From: VYFG01 sp965221795
GTDB taxonomy: Bacteria > Pseudomonadota > Gammaproteobacteria > Arenicellales > Poriferihabitantaceae
Length of the DNA stretch: 64,000 bases
Assembly: GCA_965221795.1 (NCBI GenBank)
Contig: OZ244914.1
Location: 3,410,001 to 3,474,000, forward strand
Direction: 5' to 3'
Shown: in pieces, positions 55,268 to 64,000 of the stretch
Layout of the letters: each line of letters opens with the position of its first letter
Position numbering within the stretch: the stretch's first letter is position 1
Program-made: the position numbers and the translations under genes
The notes under the pieces: generated by a model
Told to the model about the DNA's origin: nothing
Database searches by the model: none
Seen by the model: the letters and a program-made list of their open reading frames with translations, nothing else

Positions 55268-55985
55268 TTACGGTCGACGTTTTGTGACCACATTATAAAC
55301 AGCCTGCCAGTGGCTACTGGCTACTTGCCTCTTCCCAATTCTCGCCCAGTTTCTCAAACAGATTTCTGAACATATTTCGTCATTGAGAATATCGATATCG
55401 ACGATTCTGGAGATGGGCACGGGCAGTGACCGTAGCGTATCGGCCAGTTTCGCCATTCGCTGTTTGCCAGAGGCGTAAATGAACAACACGCCTGAGCGGT
55501 GCTCACCGGAAAAAGACCGAAGTTGCAATAGCGACTATTAGAATATGCAGTCGGCATCAGATTTGCTTATGACGACATGCTCGAAAAAGACTCCATCAAA
55601 TACATGTGAGAAACGAGCAAGCGTGTCTTCTGTTACGGATTTGGTCTGTTGATTGTTCAGTTCCTTGATGTGACTCACATCTCTCTCACCTGATGCATAC
55701 AATGCGAACTTTGTCGGCAGTTCGCTCGATCAGCCTCTCCAGCATATCAGTACTGTAAGATATGAACAGATGAGGCATTTTTGTTTTGCCCTCTGCGAAG
55801 GTTGCGGCCGTGAAGTCTCGCTTGGGGCGGATGCAAGAAAGATTCTGTGGCTCATCCAAAAATTAAATCGAGTGAGTGTGGCACTGCCAAGACGTCGACC
55901 ATGACCGCAGCAAAACTGCGCATGTCATCTCCTTGTGCCTCGAGTCCCGGGCCCAGTCCGAGGTTCGATAAACCAGCACTACTCG
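55268..55985 (-). pseudogene. OLD-like AAA ATPase with TOPRIM domain, decayed
   Basis: Pieces in several frames: GLEAQGDDMRSFAAVMVDVL (typical ...GDDM-SF...), then AEGKTKMPHLFISYSTDMLE with the STDMLE that follows Walker B in this family, then FSHVFDGVFFEHVVISKSDA with DCIF (TOPRIM E-x-D-C-x-F), then VLFIYASGKQRMAKLADTLR and VDIDILNDE (second TOPRIM acid motif). The P-loop part upstream is absent: the choline-sulfatase gene ends at 55979. ATPase-TOPRIM proteins of this type occur in several antiphage systems; this copy is dead. Confidence 0.6.
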
Positions 55986-57511
55986 TCAAGAAAGGGTGTC
56001 GGTGTAACGTAAGGGTAGCGCGCCTTGGCTTTGGTTTCAATCGCACTGGAATTGCGGACGTAGCGTTTATCATCATTGCTGTGTACCGAATGAACCCATT
56101 CAGGATAGCCGCCTGTCGATTCATGTATCAATCTTCTTTCTAGCTGGCTTTGAAGACAAGACTCGTTGATTGTGCATGGGTCCCAGTCCCTCAGCAGAAG
56201 TTCAAGCAGGGATAGCTGCAAGGATTCTTGCCCAGGTTGGTTAATTAAATTCGTCAATTCATTTGGGTCATTGGACAGATCGTACAGTAACGACGGATAA
56301 CCATGAGTGTAAATCAACTTATGCTGATTGTTTCGTATCATGCGGCAAGGTGCATTGACGCCTTCACCTGTATATTCTGAAATGACCTGATTGTTCCACT
56401 CCGAGATCCCGGAAAGCAACGGCATCAAGCTATGACCATCCAGTCCAGAGACTGTATCTTCAGGCTTGCCGCCAGCAACATCAATCAGTGTTGGAAGCAA
56501 GTCGACCAGCGATACAATCTCTTGGACGAGTGGCGCACTTTTCATTCCCGGAATCCTGATCAGCAAAGGAACTCTAGTCGACCATTCAAAGAAGGCTTGC
56601 TTGAACCACATGCCTCTTTCGCCAAGCATCTCGCCATGGTCGGAAGTGAGAATGACAACGGTGTTCGAGTCAAGTTGGAGCTGTTCGAGCGTGTCAAGCA
56701 ACCTGCCGATTTTATCATCCAGATAGGAACACATGCCAAAATATGCATGTCGTGCGCTCAAAACATGCTCTTCTGTCACTTCATGCAAATCGGTCGCATG
56801 AGCATAATATAGCCAGCGGCTCATAACATCCATTTCATCAATATGAAGTCCGCGCACGGTTGGCATGCTGATTTGATCTTGCTGATAGCGGTTCCAGTAC
56901 TCAGGAGTTGTAATGTAAGGCGAATGAGGATGGGTGAACGATACCCACAGCAAAAAGGGAGAGTCGGTGCCATAGCGCGCGAGATCGTATAGCTTTTGCG
57001 TACTTGCAAATTCGACTTCCTCGTCATAGTCAATCTGTAGACTTCGGGTGCATACCCCGGAATCAACGACAGCCCGCATGTTGATTCCCGTGGGTCGATA
57101 ACGCTCCCCTGCAATCCAGTCAGGAGTCCAGGCAAAATTTGATGGATAGATGTCAGTGGTGATGCGCTCATTGAAGCCGTGCAATTGATCCGGTCCGATG
57201 AAATGCATTTTCCCGGCCAGAACCGTGTGATATCCCTCACGGCGCAAGTAGTGCGCTAATGTCGGCACTGAAGCAGGCAGTTCGCTCGCATTGTCCCATA
57301 CACCAATGGAATTCGCATAACGTCCGGTCAGCATTGATGCTCGTGATGGCACGCATAGCGGAAAATTACAGTACGCGTTCTCAAACACGGTTCCCGACTC
57401 GGCTAACCGGTCAATATGAGGTGTCTTGGTCAGGTCATGTCCATATGCAGCGAGTGCTTTTGCACTCATCTGGTCGGTCTGGATTACAAGGATGTTGAGA
57501 CGTTCAGGCAC
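55979..57511 (-). CDS. betC: Choline-sulfatase-like sulfatase
   Basis: About 510 residues. Type I sulfatase with formylglycine Cys53 in CNFPLCVPSRASMLTGR and the metal ligands ILVIQTDQM and ILTSDHGEMLGERGMW. Text such as SVPTLAHYLRREGYHTVLAGK, MHFIGPDQLHGF and ERITTDIYPSNFAWTPDW is close to choline-sulfatase BetC, which releases choline from choline-O-sulfate. I infer that substrate; other sulfate esters are possible. It lies 93 bp downstream of the TctC-like binding-protein gene on the same strand. Confidence 0.88.
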   Translation of the reverse strand: MPERLNILVIQTDQMSAKALAAYGHDLTKTPHIDRLAESGTVFENAYCNFPLCVPSRASMLTGRYANSIGVWDNASELPASVPTLAHYLRREGYHTVLAGKMHFIGPDQLHGFNERITTDIYPSNFAWTPDWIAGERYRPTGINMRAVVDSGVCTRSLQIDYDEEVEFASTQKLYDLARYGTDSPFLLWVSFTHPHSPYITTPEYWNRYQQDQISMPTVRGLHIDEMDVMSRWLYYAHATDLHEVTEEHVLSARHAYFGMCSYLDDKIGRLLDTLEQLQLDSNTVVILTSDHGEMLGERGMWFKQAFFEWSTRVPLLIRIPGMKSAPLVQEIVSLVDLLPTLIDVAGGKPEDTVSGLDGHSLMPLLSGISEWNNQVISEYTGEGVNAPCRMIRNNQHKLIYTHGYPSLLYDLSNDPNELTNLINQPGQESLQLSLLELLLRDWDPCTINESCLQSQLERRLIHESTGGYPEWVHSVHSNDDKRYVRNSSAIETKAKARYPYVTPTPFLDE

Positions 57512-57604
57512 AGCAAGCCCTCGTCAGCCAGATCAAATATCGTCAGAACGGGGCATACAGTTGAGCGCCTGTACACCCCCATTTGAGTGGTCAATGGAAA
57601 TGAT

Positions 57605-58588
57605 CTATTGAATAGTCATACCAAGTTTCTCAGTCAGCACTTTAAACGCAGTATACTGGTTCTCGACGAAAGTCTTGGTTTCAGCTGGTGGCAATACATG
57701 GGGTACTGAACCCAAGCCTCGGGTTAGCTTCAGCCATGCCTTGTCCTGCGAAATATTCTGAAGTACTTCAATCCATTTTGCAGTGACTTCATCCGGCAGA
57801 TCAGGAGGCCCCTTCACGCCGCTCCAGCCAATCACGGCCTCAAGTCCAGGATAACCGGCTTCTTTGGCAGTCGGAACGTCCTTGATGCTCGCTATTCGTT
57901 CCGGTGTTGTAACCACCAGTGCACGAAGCTTTCCAGCCTGGATGTTACCAATCACACCGGATAGATTTTGAAACAGCATATCGACGTGTCCGCCGACTAC
58001 CGCAGCCGCAGCTTTGCCGCCGCCTTTGTACGGTACATGTTTCATAGCATCAGCGCCCATTCCGAATTGATCAAGCACCATGACCATGGCAACATGAAGA
58101 AGTGTTCCAACTCCGGCAGATGAATAACTCAAGTCTGCTCCGCCTTCAATTGCCACCTTGATGTCATCCAGAGACTGATAGGGGGAGTCTGCTGCTACCG
58201 TTAACACAAAAGGGTTCAGTTCCAGTAGCCCCAGAAAGGTGAATTCATCCCATTTGTAAGGAATCGTCCGATTCATGGCTGGAACAGTAGCGTGGGAACC
58301 GACTCTTGAGAGCAAAAGTGTATAACCATCATTCTCGCCTTTGGCAACACTTGTGGTTCCGGATACTCCAGCCGCCCCCGTTCGATTGACGACAAGAATG
58401 CTCTCTCCAAGATAAGTTGGAGCAGTTGCCGAAAGCGTACGGGCCGCCAAGTCTGCCGCACCCCCGGGCCCGTATGCGGATACGAGGGTCACCGGCTTGG
58501 TCGGATAATCAGCTGCCGATATTCCAGAAATGCTCAATGCCACGGTAGCCGCCAGCATACCGTAAGCAATTCTCATCAGTTTTTTCAT
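57605..58588 (-). CDS. Tripartite tricarboxylate transporter substrate-binding protein (Bug/TctC)
   Basis: About 327 residues with a Sec signal peptide (MKKLMRIAYGMLAATVALSI, cut after ISA). Text such as YPTKPVTLVSAYGPGGAADL, NRTGAAGVSGTTSVAK and HVPYKGGGKAAAAVVGGHVD is typical of Bug extracytoplasmic receptors. The membrane partners TctB and TctA lie across the divergent promoter region on the other strand. Ligand unknown; the sulfatase next door suggests choline sulfate or a related sulfonate or carboxylate. Confidence 0.9.
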   Translation of the reverse strand: MKKLMRIAYGMLAATVALSISGISAADYPTKPVTLVSAYGPGGAADLAARTLSATAPTYLGESILVVNRTGAAGVSGTTSVAKGENDGYTLLLSRVGSHATVPAMNRTIPYKWDEFTFLGLLELNPFVLTVAADSPYQSLDDIKVAIEGGADLSYSSAGVGTLLHVAMVMVLDQFGMGADAMKHVPYKGGGKAAAAVVGGHVDMLFQNLSGVIGNIQAGKLRALVVTTPERIASIKDVPTAKEAGYPGLEAVIGWSGVKGPPDLPDEVTAKWIEVLQNISQDKAWLKLTRGLGSVPHVLPPAETKTFVENQYTAFKVLTEKLGMTIQ

Positions 58589-58705
58589 GGTACAACCTCC
58601 AATGATTGCTGATCAACGGTAGACATTGCTCTTGTTTAGGCAAACCCGATATGCTTCCGCACAATCAACATGTGGTATCTAAAGAGTTCTCTGTGTTATT
58701 ATACA

Positions 58706-58730
58706 TTAGTTAATTACATTATGTAACTAA
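58706..58730. promoter_or_regulatory. Palindrome in the divergent tctC / ROK region
   Basis: TTAGTTA (58706-58712) and TAACTAA (58724-58730) form a perfect AT-rich inverted repeat with an 11-bp centre. ROK regulators such as XylR and NagC bind AT-rich sites of this kind, so it is a fair candidate operator for the adjacent ROK protein. Confidence 0.45.
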
Positions 58731-58762
58731 AATTATCTCTTGGAACAGGAGGCAATTTTCCG

Positions 58763-59977
58763 TTGACTTTCAGACCGCCGGATACCGCAAAAGATAGTTC
58801 AGGTCGTGGCAGACAGTTTGTAATGTCGGAAATCATGAGGCACGGCCCGCTTTCCCGCTCAGAAATTGCACGAAGAATTGATATTACCGAAGCGTCTGTT
58901 TCGAGGATTACGCGCGAGTTTATTGAAGCAGGCCTTATTGAAGAAACTGGGTTTATCAATGGTCCAAGTCAACCCGGACGTAAGCGCATTGGCGTTCAAG
59001 TCCGTGCTGAGGGTGGTTATGTCGCTGCCATTGCTCTCAATGCATTTAGTCAAGATATTGTCATAGGTAATCTCGCCAGTAAGATAGTTGCAAAGCGAAG
59101 GTTGCACTTCACGGATATGAGCTCAGCTTCAGAAGTATTAAAAATCTGCGCGGCGAAATCGTTTGATTTGATCGAAGAATCGGGACTTGCAAAACATCAG
59201 GTGTTAAGTTGTGCCACAATATTGAGCGGGTCGATCGACCCACTTCGCATGAAGGTTTTCAACGCTTTCCCCATTGATTGGCAAGATATTGATATAAAAG
59301 AAATCCTGAATGGAGAATTGGGATTGCCATTGGTGCTTGAAAACATCCCAAACGCAAAGAATCTGGCCGAGCGTCACAATGGTTCAACGCGCAAGTTGGA
59401 TAACGTTGTTCTTTTCAATTGCACTTTAACCATCGGCTGTAGCATTCTATCGGAAGGTAGGCTACTTCGAGGTCATGAAGCCAAAGTGGGCATGATCGAC
59501 TCATTGAGAGTGCCTTGCGCGAGTGGTGAATTCAAACCAATAAATTTAGCCGCTGGTGGAATAGCATTGATTAACGAACCTGATTCCTTGAGGAGTAGCA
59601 GGGGCAAGGATCTGGACCGCTTATCAACACTATTGAGCAAGGTCATCGAAGGCAATTCGAAAGAACCTCTAGTTTCTGGGGCTTGTACTCTCTACCAGGC
59701 CGGGTATTCCTTAGGCTATGCAATTATGAATTGTCATTCAATTTTGCATCCCCAGCGCATCTTGGTTTCCGGACCGCTCATTGCTAGTTCGCAATACCTT
59801 GACGGTATTCGTAATGCAGTGGATACATATATCGAACCTGATTTTTCTAAGAACCGAATTGAGTTTATTGACATGCAGAGTTATCAGGCTGCGTTGTCGC
59901 TCGCTGTTCAGCATTTTCTATTACTTTCGGGCGAGATATTGGAATCAACTCGCGTCACACCTGTTGCGTATGCGTGA
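58763..59977 (+). CDS. ROK-family transcriptional regulator
   Basis: About 404 residues, starting TTG 58763 behind a strong AGGAGG. The N-terminal winged helix (QFVMSEIMRHGPLSRSEIAR, ITEASVSRITREFIEAG) is followed by a ROK sugar-kinase-like domain (LVLENIPNAKNLAERH), in which the usual DGxG-type phosphate loop is not conserved. It lies divergent from tctC and overlaps tctB by eight bases, so it probably controls uptake and desulfation genes on both sides. Inducer unknown. Confidence 0.85.
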   Translation: MTFRPPDTAKDSSGRGRQFVMSEIMRHGPLSRSEIARRIDITEASVSRITREFIEAGLIEETGFINGPSQPGRKRIGVQVRAEGGYVAAIALNAFSQDIVIGNLASKIVAKRRLHFTDMSSASEVLKICAAKSFDLIEESGLAKHQVLSCATILSGSIDPLRMKVFNAFPIDWQDIDIKEILNGELGLPLVLENIPNAKNLAERHNGSTRKLDNVVLFNCTLTIGCSILSEGRLLRGHEAKVGMIDSLRVPCASGEFKPINLAAGGIALINEPDSLRSSRGKDLDRLSTLLSKVIEGNSKEPLVSGACTLYQAGYSLGYAIMNCHSILHPQRILVSGPLIASSQYLDGIRNAVDTYIEPDFSKNRIEFIDMQSYQAALSLAVQHFLLLSGEILESTRVTPVAYA

Positions 59978-60446
59978 GTCCCGACTGGTCGGTTTGGTGA
60001 TTGTAGTACTTGGACTGCTTGCACTTTTTGTCCTGATCCCTGTTGGGATAGTCACGCCGTCAAATGTGCAAAGTCTCGCATTGGCCCCGGATTTTTGGCC
60101 GAGCATCATAGCATCCGTATTTCTGATGATGGGCGTCATTCTACTTGTCGCTCCTGCAAGATATGAGTTGCCATCGTCAGGGAAAAATTTTTCCTATGTT
60201 GTGCGCATTACAAGACTGATTTTGCTGCTTGGCATCTTGTTCGGAGCTTATGTCGCAATCCCTCGACTTGGATTGATCTTGCCGGCCATGCTAATGGTGT
60301 TTGGATTGAGCTGGCTTGCCGGCGAGCGACGTTGGAAACTCTTGATCATCCTGTCGTTCTTCAGTCCTGTCGCATTGGCCGCATTTTTCACCTACATTGC
60401 AAACATTCCGATACCGCTGGGTGTTTTCGAGTTCATTTATGGTTGA
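59970..60446 (+). CDS. Tripartite tricarboxylate transporter small permease (TctB)
   Basis: About 158 residues. The start MRESRLVGLVIVVLG overlaps the ROK stop; the longer frame upstream is the ROK gene in another phase. Four hydrophobic segments (about 7-28, 44-62, 79-98, 103-145 in two helices) fit TctB. It precedes tctA by six bases. Confidence 0.8.
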   Translation: MRESRLVGLVIVVLGLLALFVLIPVGIVTPSNVQSLALAPDFWPSIIASVFLMMGVILLVAPARYELPSSGKNFSYVVRITRLILLLGILFGAYVAIPRLGLILPAMLMVFGLSWLAGERRWKLLIILSFFSPVALAAFFTYIANIPIPLGVFEFIYG

Positions 60447-60452
60447 TATCCG

Positions 60453-61937
60453 GTGTACGAAAATCTAATACAAGCCGTCGGATTGTTTTTCACCTTCCAG
60501 AACATATTGATCGTTTTGCTTGGGGTATTGATCGGTGCTTTCGTCGGCGCAGTCCCCGGCATGTCTACACCGATGGGAGTAGCATTGGTTCTTCCGTTTA
60601 CCTTTACGATGGACCCCGTCACCGGCATTATGCTGTTGCTCGGAGTATACAAGGGTGGCTTGTATGGTGGTTCGATTACCGCAATTTTAATCAAGGCGCC
60701 GGGCACCCCGGCGGCTTCCTGTACGGTATTGGACGGCTATCCTCTGACTCAGAAGGGACAAGCCAGAAAAGCGCTTGACATGGCACTTTATGCTTCCTGC
60801 TTCGCTGACTTTGTATCCAACTTGTCATTGATTCTGCTGGCTGGAGTCTTGGCTGGTTTCGCATTGAAATTTGGTCCGCCTGAATTTTTTACGCTGATAT
60901 TGTTTTCCTTGACAATCATAGCCGGTGTTTCTGGAGATAATCTTATCAAAGGCATTGCCTCGGCTTGCCTTGGATTGATGCTTGCTGTCATCGGGTTGGA
61001 TATGGTTTATGCTACGAATCGATTTTTGTTCGGTAACTGGAACCTGATGGGTGGCTTGTCCTTCATTCCAGTACTGATCGGGCTTTTTGCACTCCCCGAA
61101 ATTATTCACTTCTTCGTAAATGGTGCTGTTGATCGGGTCAGGTCGGCAGCCATGAGAGGCGATGGTGCCGGTCTCGCGGATTTCAATCGCTGCTTCAAGT
61201 CCATCTTGCGCGGTAGTTTGATTGGTGTTGGCCTTGGAGCGATTCCAGGTATTGGAGGGGCACCGTCAGCATTTCTCTCATACAGCGAAGCACGCCGAAC
61301 ATCCAAGAATCGGGACAATTTTGGCAAGGGTGAGCTAGAGGGCGTTGCTGCGGCGGAAGCCGGAAACAATGGCGTTGCAGGAGCAACAATGATCCCACTT
61401 CTGGCACTCGGGGTGCCGGGAGATGTTATCACTGCGATCATCCTAGGCGCATTCATGATACATGGACTTCGTCCCGGACCATTGTTATTTGTCGAGAACA
61501 TATCCTTGATATACGCATTATTCATAGGAATTATGCTGAGCAGCTTTTACTTGTTTTTCGTCGGCAAATTTACAATCCGTTTGATCAGCCGTATTGCCGA
61601 AGTGCCTAACCGAATCCTGTATCCAACTGTCCTGTTGCTGTGCCTGTTCGGAACATTTGCGATTAATAATAATATGTTTGACGTCCTGGTCATGCTTTTG
61701 ATGGGATGCGTCGGCTATATTATGATGATTTGCCGATTTCCAGCACCGCCATTTTTGATTGCTTTCATACTTGGCCCCATGCTGGAAGATAATTTTCGCC
61801 AGTCCTTGATCCTTTCGGATGGTGGGATGGGCATTTTGTTCAGAAGCCCTATCTGCATCATGTTCTGGATTCTAACGTTGCTGTCTGTAGTGTTTCTGGT
61901 GAATAGCAGACGGAAAAACATTCCATTAAGCCCATAA
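60453..61937 (+). CDS. Tripartite tricarboxylate transporter large permease (TctA)
   Basis: About 494 residues, starting GTG 60453. Multispanning; typical TctA motifs include GALVGAVPGMS-like IGAFVGAVPGMSTPMGVALV, LGVYKGGLYGGSITAILIK and then PGTPAA, and IGVGLGAIPGIGGAPSAFLS followed by GVAAAEAGNNGVAGATMIPL. It works with TctB and the Bug protein on the other strand. A metallophosphoesterase gene follows. Confidence 0.95.
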   Translation: MYENLIQAVGLFFTFQNILIVLLGVLIGAFVGAVPGMSTPMGVALVLPFTFTMDPVTGIMLLLGVYKGGLYGGSITAILIKAPGTPAASCTVLDGYPLTQKGQARKALDMALYASCFADFVSNLSLILLAGVLAGFALKFGPPEFFTLILFSLTIIAGVSGDNLIKGIASACLGLMLAVIGLDMVYATNRFLFGNWNLMGGLSFIPVLIGLFALPEIIHFFVNGAVDRVRSAAMRGDGAGLADFNRCFKSILRGSLIGVGLGAIPGIGGAPSAFLSYSEARRTSKNRDNFGKGELEGVAAAEAGNNGVAGATMIPLLALGVPGDVITAIILGAFMIHGLRPGPLLFVENISLIYALFIGIMLSSFYLFFVGKFTIRLISRIAEVPNRILYPTVLLLCLFGTFAINNNMFDVLVMLLMGCVGYIMMICRFPAPPFLIAFILGPMLEDNFRQSLILSDGGMGILFRSPICIMFWILTLLSVVFLVNSRRKNIPLSP

Positions 61938-61956
61938 TTCAGGAGATTCATTGTCT

Positions 61957-64000
61957 ATGTACGGCAAACCCACCAGTGGGAGTAGGCTTTTTTCGATCGC
62001 GGTTATTTCCGATACGCACCTGAACAGTGTTGAAGACGATACCAGCACAGTGTTTCCGGTTAACCGTTATGCAAACCCAAGATTGCGCATGGTTATTGAA
62101 GATTTAAATCTGCGCAATATTGAAAGGGTGTTCCATCTTGGCGATGTGGTACATCCAGTCCCGTCTATGCGAGAATTATATGAACAAGCCTCAAAGTGCT
62201 TTTTTGAGCAAATCGAGCGTTTGAACCACCCCATTCATATCATACCGGGCAATCACGATGTTGGAGACAAGCCATTGCCATTGGCACCAGCACCGTCAGG
62301 AACCATTCGTCAATCGTTTGCTGATGCCTACTCAAAGTATTTTGGAGAGCACTATTTCGCGTTAAAACAGCAGGGTATTGTCTTTATCGGTGTCAATGCA
62401 CAACTGTTTGGCTCAGGGCTTGAACTGGAGGCAGAGCAGATGCAGTGGTTGAGAGAAAAGCTTGCCGAATATGCCGAAGCCCGGATTTTTCTATTTTCGC
62501 ATTACCCGCCATATCTGATGGATGTCGATGAGCCGGAACATTACGACAATCTCTCACTTCAGAGTCGTCAAGCCTTTCTGGATCTTGTTGATACTTTTCA
62601 AGTTGAGGCCCTGTTTGCCGGACATGTGCACCACTTCTGGTATAACCGCCACAACCAATGCAATATTTACTTGTTGCCTTCAACGGCTTTCACCCGACAG
62701 GATTACAGCGAAATGTTTCGCATATCCCCCGGTGAACAGTTTGGGCGCGATGATCAGCCGAAACTGGGGTATTTTTTGATCCATATTTTCGAACATGGGC
62801 ACGAATTCGAGTTTGTTCGTTGCGTGAATGCCAAAGTGAATGAGGGCCATACAGACCGACGGGGATCGCAGGCAATCAATCGATATCGTTCCAGATCAGA
62901 GACTCATCCTGTGCTGGGAATTGAATTGCGGGATGACTGGCAGGAACTGGTATGTATTCCTCCTTCTGGAGCACTGGATGAATTTGATCGCAAAACTGTC
63001 CGTAACGACTATGCCTTGCTTGCGTTATGGGATATGGGCATTCAGCGTCTCAAAATCACTGTATCAGATCTAATCGACGAAAAGCGTCGAAAACGACTGG
63101 AAGAGCTGGCTCATCTGGGATTTCGATTCACCCTGTACTCGTTTGAACCATCTGACCGGAAAATTCTTGAGATGGTTGTTTCGAACGCGCATCTGATTGA
63201 GTCATGGGAACTGGCAGGAGATCTGGAAATTTGCTGTGCGGGGAGCAATGAACTGAAATCGATTGGGATACCTAGCCATATTTGTCTATCTTTCTCTCCA
63301 CTAAAGCGCAGAATGGATGCAGTGCGCCAAGGAAAGAAGTACTATCATGTCATCAACCATGGGTTCAGTATTGAAGACTTCCAAGAAGATGTCGACGGTG
63401 ATCTTGCAAGAATCGCGAGTTGCTTTGATGGAATTGCAGTGCAATGCAGACTGGACCACTCAGTCGAGAAGGTGATCAATCTGGCAAGTAATATCAAGAG
63501 CCGTGCAGGAATCAGTACTTCTATACAATTGCGATTGCGGGCCGAAGACCCATCCCAACACCCACAAAATGAGAAAAGGCTGAGCAACCGGATTGCTGAG
63601 TCGATGATTCTTGCCTGGCCACTGGATTATTGCCGTGTATTTTGCGATACGCTGGCAGATGTTGATCGAGGATACTTTCCCCGGATAGGACTAGTCGATC
63701 GCCTGTACAACCCGCGAAACCCTGCCCGGATTATCCGCCATCTTCATCGGCTGCAAAATATTTTGGGCACTCCTCTTAAGCTGAATATCGAAAATGTTTC
63801 CAGGGAATGTCGTCGCATTACATGCAAAGCGCAATTCGGTACGCTTGCTGTGCAGGTCAATTCAAGCAACACGGAGTTTTCACCTACTGAAAGCGATGAT
63901 GCTGACAAATCGAGACTTTGGTTGAACTGGAGTGACGGTACGCTTGCTTCTGACAAACCGAACTATGAAGGGCTGCCGACTGCCTGGGTTTTCGGCTATG
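61957..64000 (+). CDS. Large metallophosphoesterase, partial (runs off the window end)
   Basis: Open from ATG 61957 (AGGAG upstream; TTG 61951 also possible) for 681 codons without a stop. The first ~270 residues are a calcineurin-like phosphoesterase with all metal motifs: VISDTHLN (DxH), HLGDVV (GDxx), IPGNHDVG (GNHD), FSHYPPY and FAGHVHHF (GHxH). The next ~400 residues appear to form an alpha/beta barrel-like region and are not recognised. It follows tctA by about 20 bp in the same orientation, so it belongs to the sulfatase-transporter cluster and may act on a phosphodiester or phospholipid-derived head group. Confidence 0.8.
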   Translation, partial: MYGKPTSGSRLFSIAVISDTHLNSVEDDTSTVFPVNRYANPRLRMVIEDLNLRNIERVFHLGDVVHPVPSMRELYEQASKCFFEQIERLNHPIHIIPGNHDVGDKPLPLAPAPSGTIRQSFADAYSKYFGEHYFALKQQGIVFIGVNAQLFGSGLELEAEQMQWLREKLAEYAEARIFLFSHYPPYLMDVDEPEHYDNLSLQSRQAFLDLVDTFQVEALFAGHVHHFWYNRHNQCNIYLLPSTAFTRQDYSEMFRISPGEQFGRDDQPKLGYFLIHIFEHGHEFEFVRCVNAKVNEGHTDRRGSQAINRYRSRSETHPVLGIELRDDWQELVCIPPSGALDEFDRKTVRNDYALLALWDMGIQRLKITVSDLIDEKRRKRLEELAHLGFRFTLYSFEPSDRKILEMVVSNAHLIESWELAGDLEICCAGSNELKSIGIPSHICLSFSPLKRRMDAVRQGKKYYHVINHGFSIEDFQEDVDGDLARIASCFDGIAVQCRLDHSVEKVINLASNIKSRAGISTSIQLRLRAEDPSQHPQNEKRLSNRIAESMILAWPLDYCRVFCDTLADVDRGYFPRIGLVDRLYNPRNPARIIRHLHRLQNILGTPLKLNIENVSRECRRITCKAQFGTLAVQVNSSNTEFSPTESDDADKSRLWLNWSDGTLASDKPNYEGLPTAWVFGY

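Noticed and set aside
1..64000. tRNA genes
   Set aside because: GTTCGAATCC-like text occurs only inside coding sequence (for example near 6901) without flanking cloverleaf arms.

Overview
The window looks like a stretch of a gammaproteobacterial chromosome. The housekeeping order is the one usual there: lepA-lepB-rnc-era-recO, rpsF-rpsR-rplI-(island)-dnaB-alr-radA, and aceE-aceF-lpd with an extra lipoyl domain on E3. All assignments come from reading protein motifs and DNA patterns by eye; no database search was possible. The genome appears rich in insertion sequences, toxin-antitoxin debris and decayed defence genes, which suits a host-associated or otherwise mobile-element-loaded lineage, but the species cannot be named.

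Layout. 1-7 kb: an SDR oxidoreductase; a WYL regulator and a double-AAA+ ATPase bracketed by a diverged ~165-bp direct repeat, with two identical 36-bp repeats upstream of the WYL gene; a small coiled-coil membrane protein and a TbpB-like surface lipoprotein. 8-12.4 kb: a DUF4143-type ATPase, a fused wreck of an IS66 transposase and a DNA adenine methylase, a Gfo/Idh/MocA dehydrogenase and an AlaX editing enzyme. 12.4-28 kb is mostly core: mobA and ppc (minus), lepA, lepB, an IS5-type remnant, rnc, era, recO (plus), then the pyruvate dehydrogenase operon aceE-aceF-lpd (minus).

28-31.8 kb is an accessory patch. It holds a RelB-type antitoxin with a toxin stump, a secreted-protein gene carrying a C15 tract in its signal-peptide region inside a ~970-bp unit with terminal inverted repeats, and broken toxin-antitoxin and HerA/TraD-like genes. 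The ribosomal genes rpsF-rpsR-rplI follow. They are separated from dnaB by a 7-kb island holding a broken IS30, a broken Mrr-nuclease/P-loop (Avs-like) gene translationally coupled to a broken AbiEii gene, an intact-looking AbiEi gene, a deleted IS5 element and an intact Phd/VapC-like pair. 40.3-48.1 kb is core again: dnaB, alr, radA, an FKBP isomerase, a glycine-zipper protein, a PepSY-like protein and a PhoP/PhoQ-like two-component system.

48.1-55 kb is a second accessory patch: a second IS5 copy with a 4-bp target duplication, a 52-residue orphan gene, and an IS1595-like composite with perfect 17-bp end repeats. That composite carries a second phase-variable secreted-protein gene with a G11/C11 tract. 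Then come dapD and an IS30 copy lying about 10 bp upstream of the dapD start. 55-64 kb: a decayed OLD/TOPRIM ATPase, then a catabolic cluster with a choline-sulfatase-like enzyme, a TctABC-type transporter (split over two divergent units), a ROK regulator and a large metallophosphoesterase that runs off the end.

The most striking signal is the pair of paralogous secreted proteins. Each has a TTGACA-type promoter and a homopolymeric C tract just inside the signal-peptide region. In each the ATG and the mature protein are out of frame at the tract length read here. Both sit on mobile-looking units. This fits ON/OFF switching by slipped-strand mispairing.
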